A DNA stretch of 64,000 bases from JAICMB01 sp963795935 (GTDB lineage: Bacteria; Acidobacteriota; Terriglobia; Bryobacterales; Bryobacteraceae), in contig CAWCJO010000029.1 in assembly GCA_963795935.1 (NCBI GenBank), positions 62,001 through 126,000 of the forward strand, read 5' to 3'. Position numbers and translations under genes: made by a program. Positions 53,414 to 61,828 of the stretch are shown here, one piece after another; position 1 is the stretch's first letter; the number at the start of each line of letters is the position of its first letter. The notes below the pieces were generated by a model that saw only the letters and a program-made list of their open reading frames with translations, was not told the DNA's origin and ran no database searches.

Positions 53414-54795
53414 CGCTCCCTCAGTTTCCATGCCAGGAACTGCGGCAGGTAGTAGCCTGAGATATCGCTGGCATTTTGTTTCTGCTCGAAAATGCCGTCA
53501 ATAAGTTCTTCTACCAGCGCCACAGGCACATTCTTCCTTGCCATGGCCCCAACCTCTTTCGCGAGCCGCTCCACAATAGCGCGCCATTCGGGCGAAGTTT
53601 CCCGATCTTCGGGTTTCACGGGACGCTCGTACAATGGCGCCCACGATTCCCGGATGTTCCACTGGTCGGCGGCCATAACCGTTGGACCGGCGAAGAGCCG
53701 GCGCGCCTCTCTCACTGCGGCGGCGCGCCAGCCATTGTCGTTTAGCGGCCAGTAATCGGGCCCCTCGCCGGACCACGTCCGAGGGTTCCCGGCATGCGCG
53801 TAAAAGTTGGAGACGTTCAGAGCCCGGTCCCGGAATGCGCCGTCCACCGGGCGGATCTCGAGTAAGGCGAAATGGTGCGGGTCGCAATCCTTGACGCTAA
53901 AGCTCCCCTGTCCGGCGACAATGAGGGAGCGAGTGATGCGATCCGGCCGCGGGTCGTACCCTTCCAAACGCGCCGTCTTCGCCAAGTGCGCGTGTCCATG
54001 CATCAGAATCGAAAACCCGAAGGCATTGAACGCCGAAAGCAACGATGGCGCGTCCATAAGGAAGCTTATTGCCCGGTCGTCCATGGTCTTGCTCAGTTCC
54101 GGAAGTCCTACATCCCAGATCGGAAGCGGATTGTGATGTATGAACGCGATCAGGATATCGCCCTCGCGCGCGACGAATCCGGCCTCGCCGTCGAGGATGC
54201 GGCCCATCGCGGAATCGAGCTGATCGAGACCCACATAACCCCATCCGCGCGCGTCGCTGCGCTCGGTCCGGCACGAGTTCAGCCCGATCAGCACGAGGCC
54301 CGTCGCTTCCCCATCGCGCGAAACGCGCGCGGCCATTGAAAGATCGCGAGGGCTGCCGGAGGTAAGCGGCAGAGCCTTCAGAAACTCGCGATACGCTTTT
54401 TCGGCGGCCAGACGCGGCATGGGGAGGCGCGTTTTGCTGTTTTTGATCTCGCTTCCGAGATTGACGTCGTGATTGCCGGGTATCAAAAGGATTTTATGGC
54501 TCGGGGCGAAATCGGCCTCCACCAGCAAGCGTATCCAGCGTGCGGCGATTTCGAATCCATACTTCGAGTTCTGATGCGTGAAGTCGCCGCTGAGAACGAC
54601 GGCGTCGAACGGCGGGCGCGTTTCCTGCTGGCCCTGGAGAGCGCCGCGCAACTCGTCAAAATGTCTGCGCGCGATCGATTCCGCGAGTTCAGGCGTAAAT
54701 TCGGTGTCCAGGAGGTCTCTCTCGGGCGCCCAGAGATAGCTGTTGCAAAAATGTTGATCCGTGATGTGCAGGATGCGAAAGGCTCGCGAAGACAT
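53410..54795 (-). CDS. Calcineurin-like metallophosphoesterase
   Basis: A 461-residue calcineurin-type phosphoesterase with all five metal/phosphate motifs: DQH (Asp13, His15), GD (Asp71 in LSGDFTH), GNHD (107-110), His220/221 (IHHN) and GHAH (His268, His270). The N-terminal ~280 residues form the catalytic domain, resembling the 3',5'-cyclic-nucleotide phosphodiesterase/Ser-Thr phosphatase branch. A C-terminal ~180-residue extension is unassigned and ends in a helical segment (EWRAIVERLAKEVGAMA). No signal peptide, so cytoplasmic. Next to a putative nucleotide-gated S-4TM effector, hydrolysis of a nucleotide messenger is an attractive inference. Confidence 0.9.
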   Translation of the reverse strand: MSSRAFRILHITDQHFCNSYLWAPERDLLDTEFTPELAESIARRHFDELRGALQGQQETRPPFDAVVLSGDFTHQNSKYGFEIAARWIRLLVEADFAPSHKILLIPGNHDVNLGSEIKNSKTRLPMPRLAAEKAYREFLKALPLTSGSPRDLSMAARVSRDGEATGLVLIGLNSCRTERSDARGWGYVGLDQLDSAMGRILDGEAGFVAREGDILIAFIHHNPLPIWDVGLPELSKTMDDRAISFLMDAPSLLSAFNAFGFSILMHGHAHLAKTARLEGYDPRPDRITRSLIVAGQGSFSVKDCDPHHFALLEIRPVDGAFRDRALNVSNFYAHAGNPRTWSGEGPDYWPLNDNGWRAAAVREARRLFAGPTVMAADQWNIRESWAPLYERPVKPEDRETSPEWRAIVERLAKEVGAMARKNVPVALVEELIDGIFEQKQNASDISGYYLPQFLAWKLRER

Positions 54796-54865
54796 CGAAG
54801 CGCCGGCCGGCGCCGGCGGGGCGCCCGCTTATTATAGCGAAGCCGATCCAGCTAAAGCGCGGTTC

Positions 54866-55783
54866 TTATTGTATATATCCGTCGCGTTTCGCCCGCGCAA
54901 TCATATCGTCGACCCCGGCCAGCATCAGCTTAAGATAGGATTTGCGCTGTCGCGCCTGGATCGCGTTGGGCACAAACGGCGCCGTGTCGCGGCGCTGATA
55001 AATGGCCGCCTGCATTTCGCGGCACTCTTGCGAGATCTGATCGCTCGACATGGTTTTCTTCGTCGCCTGGTCCCAAACCCGATCCGCATGGGCATGAATG
55101 CGCCCGGAGCTTTCCGCCGCCTCCCGGTGCCGCTGCTCCTCGCGCAAACTCCACAACACCAGCGGCGAAATGGGCGCATATATGGTCAAAATAAGATCCT
55201 CGGAGCTGCTCCGCCTCGCGAGCCCCATGGCCACGACCAAGGCTCCGATCAGGACCACCAGAACCAATAAAATGGCCGCGTACCGCGATCTCATTTTCGA
55301 GTCCCACCACGAATTACATCGCTGACACAGAATTCTCGCGAGCGGCAAGTCGAGAGACGCGACTTGCGCCGGATACCAGTTCTCGTAGATGGCGGTTTCG
55401 GCGGGCGTACAGGCCTTGATGGCCTCTGCCGTCGCCTCCGGACCGGGAGGGGAACCCGCTATGCAAGACGGCCAGGGTAGTTGCAGAACGGCGCTGTCGA
55501 ATACTTGTTGCTCCTTTGCGCCATTGCCCCGATAGCGCCTCTCGAACGGATCGAAGACCACGGCCTCGGCGAGGGCCGCCGAAATTCCAAAGAAAGCGAT
55601 CCAGGCTTTGACGGCCTGCGTGCTCCACCACAGCAGCACCATGCTCGAACAGAACGGAACCAGAACCGCAACGAGCATCTGCGCCGCCGCTACGCGCCGC
55701 CCCCGCGTGTACCACGTCCGCGACGCCAGAAAATGCTCCAGATTCACGCGCGCTCTCTGATTATCACAAATGGAATTGGCCAT
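54866..55783 (-). CDS. S-4TM family putative pore-forming effector
   Basis: A 305-residue protein with two pairs of membrane helices (~32-53 and 57-77; ~168-188 and 196-213). They surround the family-defining segment: FDPFERRYR, LPW, NWYP, LPLARILCQRCNSWWD (153-161 the invariant core). A charged, helical C-terminus (SLREEQRHREAAE onward) follows. These features fit the S-4TM (SMODS-associated four-TM) family, described as probable pore-forming effectors in nucleotide-second-messenger conflict systems. No CD-NTase/SMODS gene lies within the window, so the trigger is unknown. First gene of the module; the AT-rich GATAAATTTTATGGATT just ahead is the only promoter-like stretch. Confidence 0.85.
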   Translation of the reverse strand: MANSICDNQRARVNLEHFLASRTWYTRGRRVAAAQMLVAVLVPFCSSMVLLWWSTQAVKAWIAFFGISAALAEAVVFDPFERRYRGNGAKEQQVFDSAVLQLPWPSCIAGSPPGPEATAEAIKACTPAETAIYENWYPAQVASLDLPLARILCQRCNSWWDSKMRSRYAAILLVLVVLIGALVVAMGLARRSSSEDLILTIYAPISPLVLWSLREEQRHREAAESSGRIHAHADRVWDQATKKTMSSDQISQECREMQAAIYQRRDTAPFVPNAIQARQRKSYLKLMLAGVDDMIARAKRDGYIQ

Positions 55784-55997
55784 AATCCATAAAATTTATC
55801 GCATCGCCGACGGACCGTGGCACTGGATAGGCGACAGTTCGTTCGGGTTTGGCATTTCTCCCCACTATGTGGATGCAGGATCGTTCGTCGCTATCGCGCA
55901 AGTGATCGCACAACGCCCCGTTACCGCGCCCGAAAACACGAACGCCGCGGAACCGATCCCGGCCCGCGGCGCCCGACTTTCAAACTCACCCGTCGTT
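55784..55997. promoter_or_regulatory. Upstream region of the S-4TM operon
   Basis: The 214 bases between clpC and the S-4TM gene hold no gene. GATAAATTTTATGG immediately before the S-4TM ATG is the only AT-rich, promoter-like sequence. Copy B of the 24-bp repeat lies at 55917-55940. The rest has nothing I can identify. Confidence 0.3.
55917..55940 (+). repeat. 24-bp direct repeat, copy B (upstream end of the KaiC/S-4TM module)
   Basis: CCCGTTACCGCG followed by CCCGAAAACACG; 22 of 24 bases equal copy A at 48308-48331, same orientation, 7.6 kb apart. It lies in non-coding DNA between the S-4TM gene and clpC. Confidence 0.5.
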
Positions 55998-58481
55998 CTA
56001 AAACGTGTACAACGCCGTTCCCAACGCCGGCTCGACCTCTTCCGCCACCCCTCCGGCGCCGACGGGCTGCTCCTGATTCGCCACCGGACGGCAGAAGATC
56101 CCCGTATCGCTCAGGTAAATCTCCAGCTCGGACGGCCGCGGCAGCGATCCTTGAATAACCGCTTCCGAAAGCGGGTCCTCGATATACTTCTGCAGCGCCC
56201 GCCGCAACGGACGCGCCCCGTAGCTGCGATCCACCAGCGTCTTCTCCAGGATGTAGCGCGCTGCGTCGTCGTTCACCCGGATCTTGATCTGCTTCGCCAC
56301 CAGATTGGTATTCACCTGCTCGACCAGCAACTGGATGATCTTCATCAGGTCTTCGTCCGTCAGCGACGTAAACAGGATTACTTCGTCCAGGCGGTTCAGG
56401 AATTCGGGATTGAACGCCTTCTTCACCTCGCTCATCACCTGATCTTCCACTTTGGGCGGAATCCCGCTCAACGAGGGCGCCTGAAAACCAATCGAGGATT
56501 TCTTGTCGAGGAACCGCGCCCCCAGATTCGAGGTCATGATGATGATCGTGTTCTTGAAATCGACCGTGTTGCCGAGCCCGTCGGTCAACTGGCCATCCTC
56601 GAACACCTGCAACAGAATGTTGTAAACGTCGGGATGCGCCTTCTCGATTTCGTCCAGCAAAATGATCGAGTATGGCGCCCGCTTGACGCGCTCCGTCAAC
56701 TGCCCGCCCTCTTCGTAGCCCACGTATCCCGGAGGCGACCCGATCAGCTTCGAGACCGAGTGCTTCTCCATGAACTCCGACATATCGAAGCGGATCAGCG
56801 ATTTTTCGCTACCGAACAAGAATTCCGCCAACGCCCGCGCCACTTCCGTCTTGCCCACGCCCGTCGGTCCCAGGAACAGGAAGGACCCGGCCGGCCGCTT
56901 GGGCGATTTCAACCCGGCACGCGATCTGCGAATGGCCCGCGCCAGCGCCGAAATCGCCTTCTCCTGACTAATGACGCGTTTGTGCAGCTCTTCCTCGATC
57001 CGCAGGAGCTTCGAAACTTCTTCCTCTTTAATAGCCGTCATGGGCACGCCCGTCCAGCGCGCGACAACGTCTTCGATATCGTCTTTCGTCACGCAACCCG
57101 TCGAGGTATCGTCCAGGTTGTACTTCTCCCGAAGCTGCCGCAGGTTCTCGCGTTCCTTGCGCTCTTCGTCGGAGTAGAAGCGCGCCTTCTCGAACTCGTG
57201 GTTCGCGATGGCGTTCTCCATGCGGTGCACGATAAACTTGATGCGCTTCTGAATATCGGCCACTTCCGTTGGAAGCGTGGTCTGCCGCAGCTTCACGCGC
57301 GCCCCCGCCTCGTCGATCAAGTCGATCGCCTTGTCCGGCAGGAAGCGGTCCGGAATGAACCGCGTCGAGGTGTGTACAGCCGATTCCACCGCCTCATCCG
57401 TGTACGCCACCGCATGGAACTTCTCGTACCGCTCCTTGATCCCGAAAAGGATGCGAATGGCGTCCGATTCCGACGGCGGCGGCACCTTCACCGCCTGGAA
57501 GCGGCGCTCCAGCGAGCGGTCCTTCTCAATTGACTTGCGGTACTCGCCCGGCGTCGTCGCCCCAATGCACTGGATCTCTCCGCGCGACAGCGCCGGCTTC
57601 AAAATATTCGCGGCGTCGAGCGATCCTTCGGCCGACCCCGCCCCAACGAGCGTGTGCAGCTCGTCGATGAAGATGATGGCATTTTGATTTTCCATCAGCT
57701 CCTTCATGATCGTCTTCAGCCGCTCTTCGAACTGCCCGCGGTACTTGGTTCCCGCCACGATGAGCGATAGATCGAGCGCCAGGATGCGCTTGTCCGCCAG
57801 GAACGACGGCACGTCCCCATCGGCGATGCGTTGCGCCAGACCCTCCACAATCGCGGTCTTGCCCACGCCCGGCTCCCCGATCAGCACCGGATTGTTTTTC
57901 GTGCGGCGGCACAGGATCTGGATCACGCGATCCAGTTCGTAATCGCGCCCGATCAGCGGGTCGAGCGATCCGTCGACCGCGGCCTGCGTCAAATCGCGGC
58001 TGAATTCGGCCAGCAGCGAGCTTTCCTTGGGCCTGTTCGAGGACACCTTCTCCGAGGAAGACCGCTGGATCTCCTCGCGCACCTGCGACAGCCGCAGCCC
58101 GCGTTCATGCAGGATTTCGGCCGCGAAGCTCTTCTCTTCCCGCAACAGCCCCAACAGCAGATGCTCCGTCCCGATGTGCTTGTGGTTCAGCCGCTCGGCC
58201 TCTTCGGCGCCGTAGGCCAGCACGCGTTTGCACTCATGGCTGAGCGGCAAATCCACGGAGGTCGACACCTTTTCGCGAATCGTAGTGTGCGCCTCGATCT
58301 GCTTGCGAATCGAGTCGATCGCCGCGTGCGATCGCAGGAAACGGTTCGCCAGCGCTTTGTCCTCGCGCAGCAAACCTAGCAGCAGATGCTCCGTCTCGAT
58401 ATAAGGGCTCCCGAACTGGCTAGCCTCGTATCTCGCGAAGAAGATCACCCTGCGCGCCTTTTCGGTATAACGTTCAAACAT
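55998..58481 (-). CDS. clpC: ATP-dependent Clp protease ATP-binding subunit ClpC
   Basis: A complete 827-residue Hsp100/Clp unfoldase. Two N-terminal Clp_N repeats (IETEHLLLGLLREDK and IGTEHLLLGLLREEK), AAA1 with Walker A GEPGVGKT and Walker B IIFIDELH, a short UvrB/UvrC-type middle domain (~420-460) as in ClpC rather than ClpB, and AAA2 with Walker A GPTGVGKT, then the ClpX-type D2-small domain. It feeds substrates to ClpP and typically needs an adaptor such as MecA/McsB, which are absent here. Its start overlaps the ABC ATPase end by 8 bases. Confidence 0.97.
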   Translation of the reverse strand: MFERYTEKARRVIFFARYEASQFGSPYIETEHLLLGLLREDKALANRFLRSHAAIDSIRKQIEAHTTIREKVSTSVDLPLSHECKRVLAYGAEEAERLNHKHIGTEHLLLGLLREEKSFAAEILHERGLRLSQVREEIQRSSSEKVSSNRPKESSLLAEFSRDLTQAAVDGSLDPLIGRDYELDRVIQILCRRTKNNPVLIGEPGVGKTAIVEGLAQRIADGDVPSFLADKRILALDLSLIVAGTKYRGQFEERLKTIMKELMENQNAIIFIDELHTLVGAGSAEGSLDAANILKPALSRGEIQCIGATTPGEYRKSIEKDRSLERRFQAVKVPPPSESDAIRILFGIKERYEKFHAVAYTDEAVESAVHTSTRFIPDRFLPDKAIDLIDEAGARVKLRQTTLPTEVADIQKRIKFIVHRMENAIANHEFEKARFYSDEERKERENLRQLREKYNLDDTSTGCVTKDDIEDVVARWTGVPMTAIKEEEVSKLLRIEEELHKRVISQEKAISALARAIRRSRAGLKSPKRPAGSFLFLGPTGVGKTEVARALAEFLFGSEKSLIRFDMSEFMEKHSVSKLIGSPPGYVGYEEGGQLTERVKRAPYSIILLDEIEKAHPDVYNILLQVFEDGQLTDGLGNTVDFKNTIIIMTSNLGARFLDKKSSIGFQAPSLSGIPPKVEDQVMSEVKKAFNPEFLNRLDEVILFTSLTDEDLMKIIQLLVEQVNTNLVAKQIKIRVNDDAARYILEKTLVDRSYGARPLRRALQKYIEDPLSEAVIQGSLPRPSELEIYLSDTGIFCRPVANQEQPVGAGGVAEEVEPALGTALYTF

Positions 58482-59256
58482 ATTTTTCGCCGTAATTAAG
58501 TGATGCCGCTTCAGACGTCAAAGTTCCCGCGGCGGAGCCCGGGACCGTCTCAACCAGCCTGCCTTTATCTAACTGAAGAATGCGGTCGCAACGTTGCGCG
58601 AATGAGAGATTATGCGTAACGTAAATCGATGTGAGTTCGTGTGAGCCGTGCAGTTCCGCCAGCAGACCCACAATCATCTCGCCCGTCCGAAAATCGAGAT
58701 TGCCGGTCGGTTCGTCCGCCAGCAGGACCGAAGGGTTCCCCACCAGCGCGCGAGCGAGAGCCACGCGCTGCTGTTCGCCGCCCGATAGTTCTCCCGCGCG
58801 ATGAGAGGCGCGGTCCCGTAAACCAACTTCATCCAACCTCGCAAGCGAAACGGGCGCGGCTTCCAGCTTGCCCATGCCCCGGATCAACAAAGGCATCATC
58901 ACGTTCTCCAGAGCCGAAAACTCCGGCAGAAGCGCGTGATTCTGCCATACAAACCCGATCTCCCGGTTTCGGAATTCCGCGAGCTCGGCGTCCGGGAAGC
59001 CGGATATGTCCTTATGTTCGAAGTATATCGTACCCCTCGAAGGCCTGTCCAGGCCGCCCAATAAATACAACAACGTGCTCTTCCCCGCCCCGGATTCCCC
59101 GATGATCGCCACCCGCTCCCCCCGCGGAATCTCAAAGTCCATATTTGTGAACACGCTCACGTCGCGATCCCCGGAGCGGTAGATTTTCGTGACCGCCACG
59201 CCCCGCATCAGCACGCCGCCTTCCCGCACGCGCTCTCCCCTTAATGAAGTGGCCAT
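58474..59256 (-). CDS. LolD/MacB-type ABC transporter ATP-binding protein
   Basis: A 260-residue ABC ATPase of the MacB/LolD type: Walker A GESGAGKST, Q-loop FVWQNHALLPEFSALENV, signature LSGGEQQRVALARAL, Walker B LLADEPTGNLD and H-loop YVTHN. Such ATPases power LolCE-type lipoprotein release or MacB-like efflux. No permease gene is adjacent, whereas the two ADOP permeases in the window are themselves without an ATPase. Alternative in-frame starts (e.g. MRGVAVTKIY) are possible, since the N-terminal ~16 residues are weakly conserved. Confidence 0.93.
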   Translation of the reverse strand: MATSLRGERVREGGVLMRGVAVTKIYRSGDRDVSVFTNMDFEIPRGERVAIIGESGAGKSTLLYLLGGLDRPSRGTIYFEHKDISGFPDAELAEFRNREIGFVWQNHALLPEFSALENVMMPLLIRGMGKLEAAPVSLARLDEVGLRDRASHRAGELSGGEQQRVALARALVGNPSVLLADEPTGNLDFRTGEMIVGLLAELHGSHELTSIYVTHNLSFAQRCDRILQLDKGRLVETVPGSAAGTLTSEAASLNYGEKYV

Positions 59257-59389
59257 CGCCGGTTCCTACTCTCACCCTATCACGCGTCTTGCCGCTCCCA
59301 AATGCGAGCATTATCGTGAAACGGTTCGATCGCCAGGCTGCGCCGGCCCATGCCGCGCTCCTTACGATGCGCGGGAACGTCCGCGGCGG

Positions 59390-59600
59390 GTCCTCATGCC
59401 GCCGCATCGCGGCCTCGGCCCGCAGAACATGGACCTCGAGCGCTCGGAGCCGCGCTGGCGACTGCCTATGAGCGGGAGCTCCACGATTTTCCCTCTCTGT
59501 TGCTTCTTAAGAAACTCGGTCCGCGCGCCCTCCAATCGCTCGCCGCGCAGCGCGAGCGTTACGAGCCACGGCTGATATTATTGACGGCCCGGCGCGCGAC
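59390..59600 (+). pseudogene. Remnant of a DUF763-family gene
   Basis: The ~600 bases between the ABC ATPase and the flavoprotein gene lack an intact gene. A plus-strand stretch reads MPPHRGLGPQNMDLER and, after a frame break near 59440, LGAALATAYERELHDFPSLL then LLKKLGPRALQSLA. This matches the central region of DUF763 proteins (a helix-hairpin-helix-like DNA-repair-type family), but both ends are missing. The remainder (59257-59390 and 59600-59855) shows nothing I can support. Confidence 0.55.
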
Positions 59601-59854
59601 CAACCCCGCATGTCGGCTTCGCGCCAAATGTCGCTGCTCCCAGCCGATCATGACAGCGCAAAGACGCCCCGCAACGCGCCTGCCACGACACACAATGCCG
59701 CAAAGCCAATCACGCCGTAATGCAGCCAGTTTCTCGTGAAATGAGCCAGCAGTAGCAAGTCTTCCCTTTTGATCGCGTCCCGCATACGCGATCATCTTCG
59801 CTCCGTACAAAGGTTCTAAGCATGAGGCGCAAGTAACAGTGCGTACTTCGGTAC

Positions 59855-61030
59855 TCACACGGCGCGACCCGCGCAAAAACCTGACGCCCAAGCCCATTGA
59901 AAGTTGAATCCGCCGAGATGCCCCGTGACGTCCACAGCTTCTCCAATAAAATAAAGGCCAGGAACCGCTCGGCTCTCCATCGTTTTCGCGGAGAGCTCGT
60001 CCGTATCGACGCCGCCCCCCGTCACCTCGGCTTTCTCGTAGCCCTCGGTTCCAGCGGGTCTGATTTGCCACTGATGCAGCCGCCGCTCAAACTCCGCGAG
60101 GGCGGCATTGGTCCATCGCCCATGCAAAACCTCTGTCGCGTGCCACTCCGCCCAGACGTCGGCGAAGCGGCTGGGAAGCCACGCGCGAACGGCGGACTTG
60201 GCCGCCGCGAAGTCCCGCCCTCCCGTGCTCCGGCGCATCTGGGCCGTGACGTCGCGCCCTGGCGCCAGATCGATCGTGATGGCCTGACCATCGCGCCAGT
60301 ACGAGGAGATCTGCAAAATCGCAGGGCCGCTTAGGCCGCGATGCGTGAAAAGCATCTTCTCGCGAAAGCGCTGCCTTCCAGCGCATGCGACAACCTCCGC
60401 CGAAATGCCTGCCAGTCGTCCGTATGTTGCGGCATCCGCGGCATTGAACGTCAGCGGAACCAGCGCCGGCCGGCGCTCGACCAGCTTTACGCCAAACTGC
60501 CGCGCCACCTCGTATGCCAAGCCCGTGGCGCCCATTTTGGGTATCGACAAACCGCCGGTCGCGACCACCAGCGCCGGCGCGCCAAATTCGGAATGTTCCG
60601 TCCGGATCGCAAAACCGCTTGCCCTGCGGACTTCCTGAATGCGCGTCTTCAGGAAAACCCGCACGCCGGCCTGGCGGCACTCCTCCTCGAGCATGTTCGT
60701 GACATCGCGCGCCGAGCCGTCGCAGAATAGCTGCCCCAGCCTCTTCTCGTGGTACGGAATGCGATATTTATCGATCAACGCGATGAAGTCGGCCGGCGTG
60801 TAGCGCGCCAGCGCCGACTTCGCGAAGTGCGGATTCGCCGAAAGAAAATTGTCCGGGGCGCAATGCAGATTCGTGAAGTTGCAACGCCCGCCGCCGGAGA
60901 TGAGGATCTTCTTACCGGCGCTGTCCGCGTGTTCAAGCAGCGCCACGCGGCGCCCCCGCTTGCCCGCTTCAATCGCGCACATCATCCCCGCCGCGCCCGC
61001 GCCAAGCACGATCGCGTCGAACGGCTCCAC
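59855..61030 (-). CDS. BaiN/HI0933-type NAD(P)/FAD-dependent oxidoreductase
   Basis: A 391-residue flavoprotein of the HI0933/YhiN/BaiN family. FAD-binding Rossmann motif DAIVLGAGAAGMMCAIEAG (~5-24), LISGGGRCNFTNLH, the middle insert (~195-335), and the second FAD motif LYFIGEAVDVTGHLGGFNFQWAWASG. Members reduce or oxidise steroid-like or unknown substrates in the cytoplasm; some saturate bile acid double bonds. Which reaction applies here cannot be told. It follows the OmpH-like gene after 112 bases on the same strand. Confidence 0.92.
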   Translation of the reverse strand: MEPFDAIVLGAGAAGMMCAIEAGKRGRRVALLEHADSAGKKILISGGGRCNFTNLHCAPDNFLSANPHFAKSALARYTPADFIALIDKYRIPYHEKRLGQLFCDGSARDVTNMLEEECRQAGVRVFLKTRIQEVRRASGFAIRTEHSEFGAPALVVATGGLSIPKMGATGLAYEVARQFGVKLVERRPALVPLTFNAADAATYGRLAGISAEVVACAGRQRFREKMLFTHRGLSGPAILQISSYWRDGQAITIDLAPGRDVTAQMRRSTGGRDFAAAKSAVRAWLPSRFADVWAEWHATEVLHGRWTNAALAEFERRLHQWQIRPAGTEGYEKAEVTGGGVDTDELSAKTMESRAVPGLYFIGEAVDVTGHLGGFNFQWAWASGFCAGRAV

Positions 61031-61141
61031 TTTACTTATCTTCTCGACGAAGCGGCCGCGAACGGCGCCCCACCCTGGCCCAGGGATCGGCGCGCGCGGA
61101 GCGGGTCGATGCCACGGCCACGCTGCGGCCCCGAGTAGACG

Positions 61142-61774
61142 TTAAGGTTTGCGGACCGGGGCCGCGGTTCCCGGACGCGCCGCCGCGGCCGGCGTGGAGG
61201 CCGGCGCCGATGTATTGATGGGAGGCTTCGAGCTCGCCGGCGCGCTGGCGCCGCCGCCGTTATCGCGATCGTACAGCGCGACGATGTCACGCGTAATGTC
61301 GAACGCGTCCGATGCCACCAGTACCGGCGTCTGCGGATTGCTGACGTCGATCACCAAAGTGTAGCCGTGATCGGCCGCATACTTTTTGATCTCCGCCAGC
61401 AGCTTCTGGCTGAGCTGGCTCAGGACTTTTTGCGATTCCTGCTGCATCTCGTCCTCGGCGTCCTGCATCTCGCGATTCAGGTTCTTGGTCTTTTGATCGA
61501 TGGTGCGATAAAGATCGTTCTTCGCCGCGTCGCTCAACGTGTTGGCGCCCTTTTGGAGCTGGTCCTTCAGGCCGTTGATCTCGTTTTGCTTCGCCTCGAT
61601 TTCCTTGCGCTTCGGGCCGGCCTTGGCTTCCAGTTCGGCGGCGGCTTTCTGGCCCTCCTTGGTCGCCACCAGCGCGCTTTGAACGCTGATAGTGCCGACC
61701 TTCTGTTGCTGGGCGTACCCGAAGGCCGCGAAACCCAGGGCAAGAGCGCCCAACCCTACAAGCTGTCTTGTCAC
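61142..61774 (-). CDS. skp: OmpH/Skp-family periplasmic chaperone
   Basis: A 210-residue exported chaperone. Signal peptide (VTRQLVGLGALALGFAAFGYAQ), a short beta-strand head (VGTISVQSALVATKEGQKA), a long helical coiled-coil arm (~45-125) and a closing strand (YTLVIDVSNPQTPVLVASDAFDIT), then an Ala/Pro-rich tail. Skp holds unfolded outer-membrane proteins for the BAM complex, and bamA lies directly upstream. The GTG start at 61772-61774 is chosen because AGGAG sits seven bases before it; the frame runs on to 61816. Confidence 0.9.
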   Translation of the reverse strand: MTRQLVGLGALALGFAAFGYAQQQKVGTISVQSALVATKEGQKAAAELEAKAGPKRKEIEAKQNEINGLKDQLQKGANTLSDAAKNDLYRTIDQKTKNLNREMQDAEDEMQQESQKVLSQLSQKLLAEIKKYAADHGYTLVIDVSNPQTPVLVASDAFDITRDIVALYDRDNGGGASAPASSKPPINTSAPASTPAAAARPGTAAPVRKP

Positions 61775-61828
61775 AATAGAACTCCTAAACTTTACGATTA
61801 ATATCATCTTATCCAATGGCGCCGGCGG

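Noticed and set aside
55770..57533. 587-residue plus-strand frame opposite clpC
   Set aside because: Antisense shadow of clpC; the sense protein has unambiguous AAA motifs.
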